DNA of 9,150 nucleotides from contig CALFXW010000244.1 of assembly GCA_937957805.1 (NCBI GenBank), forward strand, positions 1 to 9,150. Reading direction: 5' to 3'. Made by a program: the position numbers and the translations under genes. The DNA is from an uncultured Sphingopyxis sp. (GTDB lineage: Bacteria > Pseudomonadota > Alphaproteobacteria > Sphingomonadales > Sphingomonadaceae). The notes under the pieces were generated by a model. It was given only the letters and a program-made list of their open reading frames with translations. It had not been told where the DNA came from and ran no database searches. Positions 7,841 through 9,150 of this stretch are shown here, piece by piece (within the stretch, counting starts at the first letter, position 1; each line of letters starts with the position of its first letter).

Positions 7841-8132
7841 GCAATATCTGGCCCAATAATATGCGCAGCGCGCCCGACATGGCGGCCAGCCCCGCCGCGC
7901 TGACCGCATCACCAAACCCCTCCCGCGTCAGATTTTCGGGTCGGGGGGACAGGCAGTGCCAGAATAGCGCGACGCTTTCGGCCAGCGTCAACTGCCCATC
8001 GGCGGCGCGTTCAACCAGCGCGAACAGCGGCCCCAATTCCCCCTCCGCCGCGACCAGCGCGGCAAAGCTGGGGCGCAGGCGATAGCCCGCGATCATCGCC
8101 TCGCCGCGCGCGGGATTGGCAAGCTTACTCAT
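7830..8132 (-). CDS. GTA-gp10 family protein (tail chaperone-like)
   Basis: The product has 100 residues. The start MSKLANPARGEAMIAGYRLRP and the helix FAALVAAEGELGPLFALVE are typical of the GTA gp10 family, whose members usually begin with N-P-x-R-G-E and a short beta segment. The rest (LTLAESVALFWHCL, AVSAAGLAAMSGALRILLGQIL) is helical and Ala-rich. Family members are grouped with phage tail assembly chaperones; the exact role is not settled. The ATG overlaps the major tail protein stop as ATGA. The end overlaps the following chaperone gene. Confidence 0.87.
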   Translation of the reverse strand: MSKLANPARGEAMIAGYRLRPSFAALVAAEGELGPLFALVERAADGQLTLAESVALFWHCLSPRPENLTREGFGDAVSAAGLAAMSGALRILLGQILRGG

Positions 8133-8536
8133 GCCGCCACCACCGGCCCGCTGCTTTCCAGCGCGATCAGATATTGGCGTTCGCCGCCAAAATCCCCACT
8201 ATGGTCGAGCCGGGTGACGAGGAACCGCCCGCGCAGCGTCGCACCGCTTTCAAAGCTTAATTGATAATCATCGATGCTGCCGGTGAGCGCATTATTCTGC
8301 AGCCGTGCCTCTGCCGCAGAGCCGGTGAAAATCCCCGCCGCATTGACGCTGACCGAACGCGTCCCCGCGCCCGACAATAATTCGCGCCAGCCGCCCGACG
8401 CCTTGTTGGTGATATTGACCGGTTCACCATTGATCGACAGCATCGTCGTGCGCAGTCCGGCAATGGTGGTAAAGGCTGGGGTGGCCGTGCCGTCCCCAAT
8501 TTTCAGCAAAAAGGCACTGCCCTTTTCAATCGCCAT
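8129..8536 (-). CDS. Major tail tube protein, TP901-1 family (RcGTA gp9-like)
   Basis: The product has 135 residues and forms the stacked rings of the tail tube. It shows the family pattern: MAIEKGSAFLLKIGDG (1-16), FTTIAGLRTTMLSINGEPVN (22-41), SGGWRELLSGAGTRSVSVNA (47-66), a middle section with GSAAEARLQ, YQLSFESGATLRGRFLVTRL (91-110) and the closing SGDFGGERQYLIALESSG. The start is fixed by AAGGAGGA just before the ATG at 8536. A start 15 bases upstream (8551) is in frame, but it would place that ribosome site inside the coding region. This is the strongest ribosome site in the operon and fits the many copies needed per particle. Confidence 0.94.
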   Translation of the reverse strand: MAIEKGSAFLLKIGDGTATPAFTTIAGLRTTMLSINGEPVNITNKASGGWRELLSGAGTRSVSVNAAGIFTGSAAEARLQNNALTGSIDDYQLSFESGATLRGRFLVTRLDHSGDFGGERQYLIALESSGPVVAA

Positions 8537-8540
8537 AAAA

Positions 8541-8548
8541 TCCTCCTT
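8541..8548 (-). promoter_or_regulatory. Strong ribosome binding site of the major tail protein
   Basis: AAGGAGGA sits 4 bases before the ATG at 8536. It decides the start of the major tail protein. Most other genes of the operon start by overlapping the preceding stop and have no comparable site, so this gene is probably translated at a higher rate. Confidence 0.8.
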
Positions 8549-8551
8549 CAT

Positions 8552-8962
8552 TTACGAAATTTCGGGCCACCCCTTGGTGACAAAATCCATTTGCAGCCGC
8601 GCATTGCCCGCCTTGTCGCGGCTGCGCCGGGTGGCGGAGAGGGTTAGCCCCAGATGTTCCCACCCATGGACTGCGCGCGGCAGGGCAGCGGCAATGCGCC
8701 CGACCCCCGCCGCCATTGCGCTGAGGCGCGCGCCATCGCCGCGATCATGGAGGAGGAGGGTGAGGCGAACCGCCGCCCCCTCCCGCCCCTTGGCCCCCCA
8801 GAACTGGCTGGCGCACTCTGCCATCTGGATGCGCGGGACATGGGCGTGCGGGGCGTCACCATCGTCAATCCGCGCGACAACCTGGCCAAGTGGCGCATCG
8901 ACGCCAAGCGCGGCGACAAGCGCGGTGGATAGCGCATCGGCAAGCGTGCGTTCCGCGCTCAT
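8552..8962 (-). CDS. DUF3168 tail terminator-like protein (RcGTA gp8-like)
   Basis: The product has 136 residues. It begins with an Ala-rich helix (LADALSTALVAAL, 7-19). VDAPLGQVVARIDDGDAPHA (21-40) and HVPRIQMAECASQFWGAKGR (41-60) follow, then beta strands (AVRLTLLLHDRGDG, 64-77) and the closing ARLQMDFVTKG. This is the DUF3168 pattern: a sequence through which the ring at the head-proximal end of the tail is thought to stop tube growth and dock to the head. The ATG at 8962 overlaps the connector stop as ATGA. A GTG 30 bases upstream would extend the protein into the connector gene and is less likely. The stop lies 15 bases before the major tail protein. Confidence 0.9.
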   Translation of the reverse strand: MSAERTLADALSTALVAALGVDAPLGQVVARIDDGDAPHAHVPRIQMAECASQFWGAKGREGAAVRLTLLLHDRGDGARLSAMAAGVGRIAAALPRAVHGWEHLGLTLSATRRSRDKAGNARLQMDFVTKGWPEIS

Positions 8963-9108
8963 GGCAGGCGCACTCGCCGCCAGATTTGCCACAGCGCGGC
9001 AATGCTGGCGGGTGGGGCCAGCGGCGTTTCGGCATCGCGGCTTTCATATAAATGCGCCGCATAGAGCAGGACGCCGTGGCGCAGCGCGTCGGGCAATTGC
9101 CCGGCATC
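8959..9108 (-). CDS. Head-tail connector protein, C-terminal fragment (RcGTA gp6-like)
   Basis: The last 49 codons read LPDALRHGVLLYAAHLYESR, then DAETPLAPPASIAALWQIWR and RVRLP. The LR-x-(A/G)-(x)-LL-x-AAHLYE-x-R core followed by a Pro-rich turn and a terminal W(x)xWRR(x)R is the end of the gp6-like/phiE125 gp8 connector family, which joins the portal to the tail. Its stop overlaps the DUF3168 start (ATGA), as in an intact operon. Upstream the frame meets TGA at 9142-9144, and the DNA from about 9099 outward reads as another gene family in another frame. The rest of the connector is therefore missing, either through a rearrangement or a misjoined contig end. Confidence 0.75.
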   Translation of the reverse strand, partial: DAGQLPDALRHGVLLYAAHLYESRDAETPLAPPASIAALWQIWRRVRLP

Positions 9109-9149
9109 TTCAGATCGGTGACTATCACATCCGGGGCGAAGTCATCGAG
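9099..9149 (-). pseudogene. Response-regulator receiver fragment at the window edge
   Basis: Seventeen codons read LDDFAPDVIVTDLKMPG. This is the phospho-acceptor region of a two-component receiver domain: hydrophobic strand VIVTD with Asp at codon 9114-9116, followed by the LKMPG loop. The normal continuation, M/x-D-G, is not present; the frame goes on as NCPTRC, which is the connector gene read out of frame. The fragment is too short to identify the regulator, though the DLKMPG form is common in NtrC-type and other multi-domain regulators. It is likely foreign to this locus. Confidence 0.55.
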
Positions 9150-9150
9150 C

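Noticed and set aside
8865..9128. Minus-strand open frame starting with IVTDLKMPG and continuing to 8865
   Set aside because: Only its first codons resemble a response regulator. The rest is the connector and DUF3168 DNA read out of frame, so it is a junction product and not a gene.

Overview
The window carries the tail half of a gene transfer agent (GTA)-like cluster of the Rhodobacter capsulatus (RcGTA) type. The sequence is GC-rich (roughly two thirds G+C by eye) and every gene I can support lies on the minus strand. Gene order, the proline-rich OmpA-type outer-membrane protein beside the cluster, and the DUF2793 gene closing it suggest an alphaproteobacterium of the order Sphingomonadales. 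I cannot name the genus.

In transcription order (right to left) the genes are: the last 49 codons of a head-tail connector (RcGTA gp6-like); a DUF3168 tail-terminator-like protein (gp8-like); the TP901-1-type major tail tube protein (gp9-like); a GTA-gp10 family protein; a small phage tail assembly chaperone; a very short tape measure protein (gp11-like); a 779-residue protein that joins a large TIM-barrel-like region to a C-terminal DUF2460 domain (gp12-like); a DUF2163 hub protein with four conserved-looking cysteines (gp13-like); an NlpC/P60 peptidase (gp14-like); a 721-residue tail tip protein (gp15-like); and a DUF2793 protein. Most neighbours overlap or lie within 17 bases, so this is one operon with extensive translational coupling. 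Its promoter and the terminase, portal, protease and capsid genes would lie to the right, outside the window. Together the genes would build a short non-contractile tail: connector and terminator join tail to head, gp9 forms the tube around the tape measure, the chaperones assist assembly, and gp12 to gp15 form the baseplate and fibre base with a cell-wall-cutting peptidase.

A 125-base gap (735-859) separates the cluster from the next gene, an OmpA-family outer-membrane protein. That gene has a signal peptide, a beta-barrel domain and a run of 16 prolines that reaches the left edge, so the C-terminal domain is missing.

Both ends of the window look like contig ends. The left end is a GGC/poly-G low-complexity tract. 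The right end carries 17 codons that read as the phospho-acceptor region of a response regulator, joined to the connector gene through a 10-base shared sequence, with the connector frame closed by a stop just beyond.

The most interesting biology is architectural. The large TIM-barrel-like region sits in the gp12 homologue and not in the gp15 homologue, which is short compared with RcGTA gp15. No gp7-like head-closure gene lies between the gp6 and gp8 homologues. I saw no tRNA, rRNA, CRISPR array, insertion sequence, integrase or attachment site.
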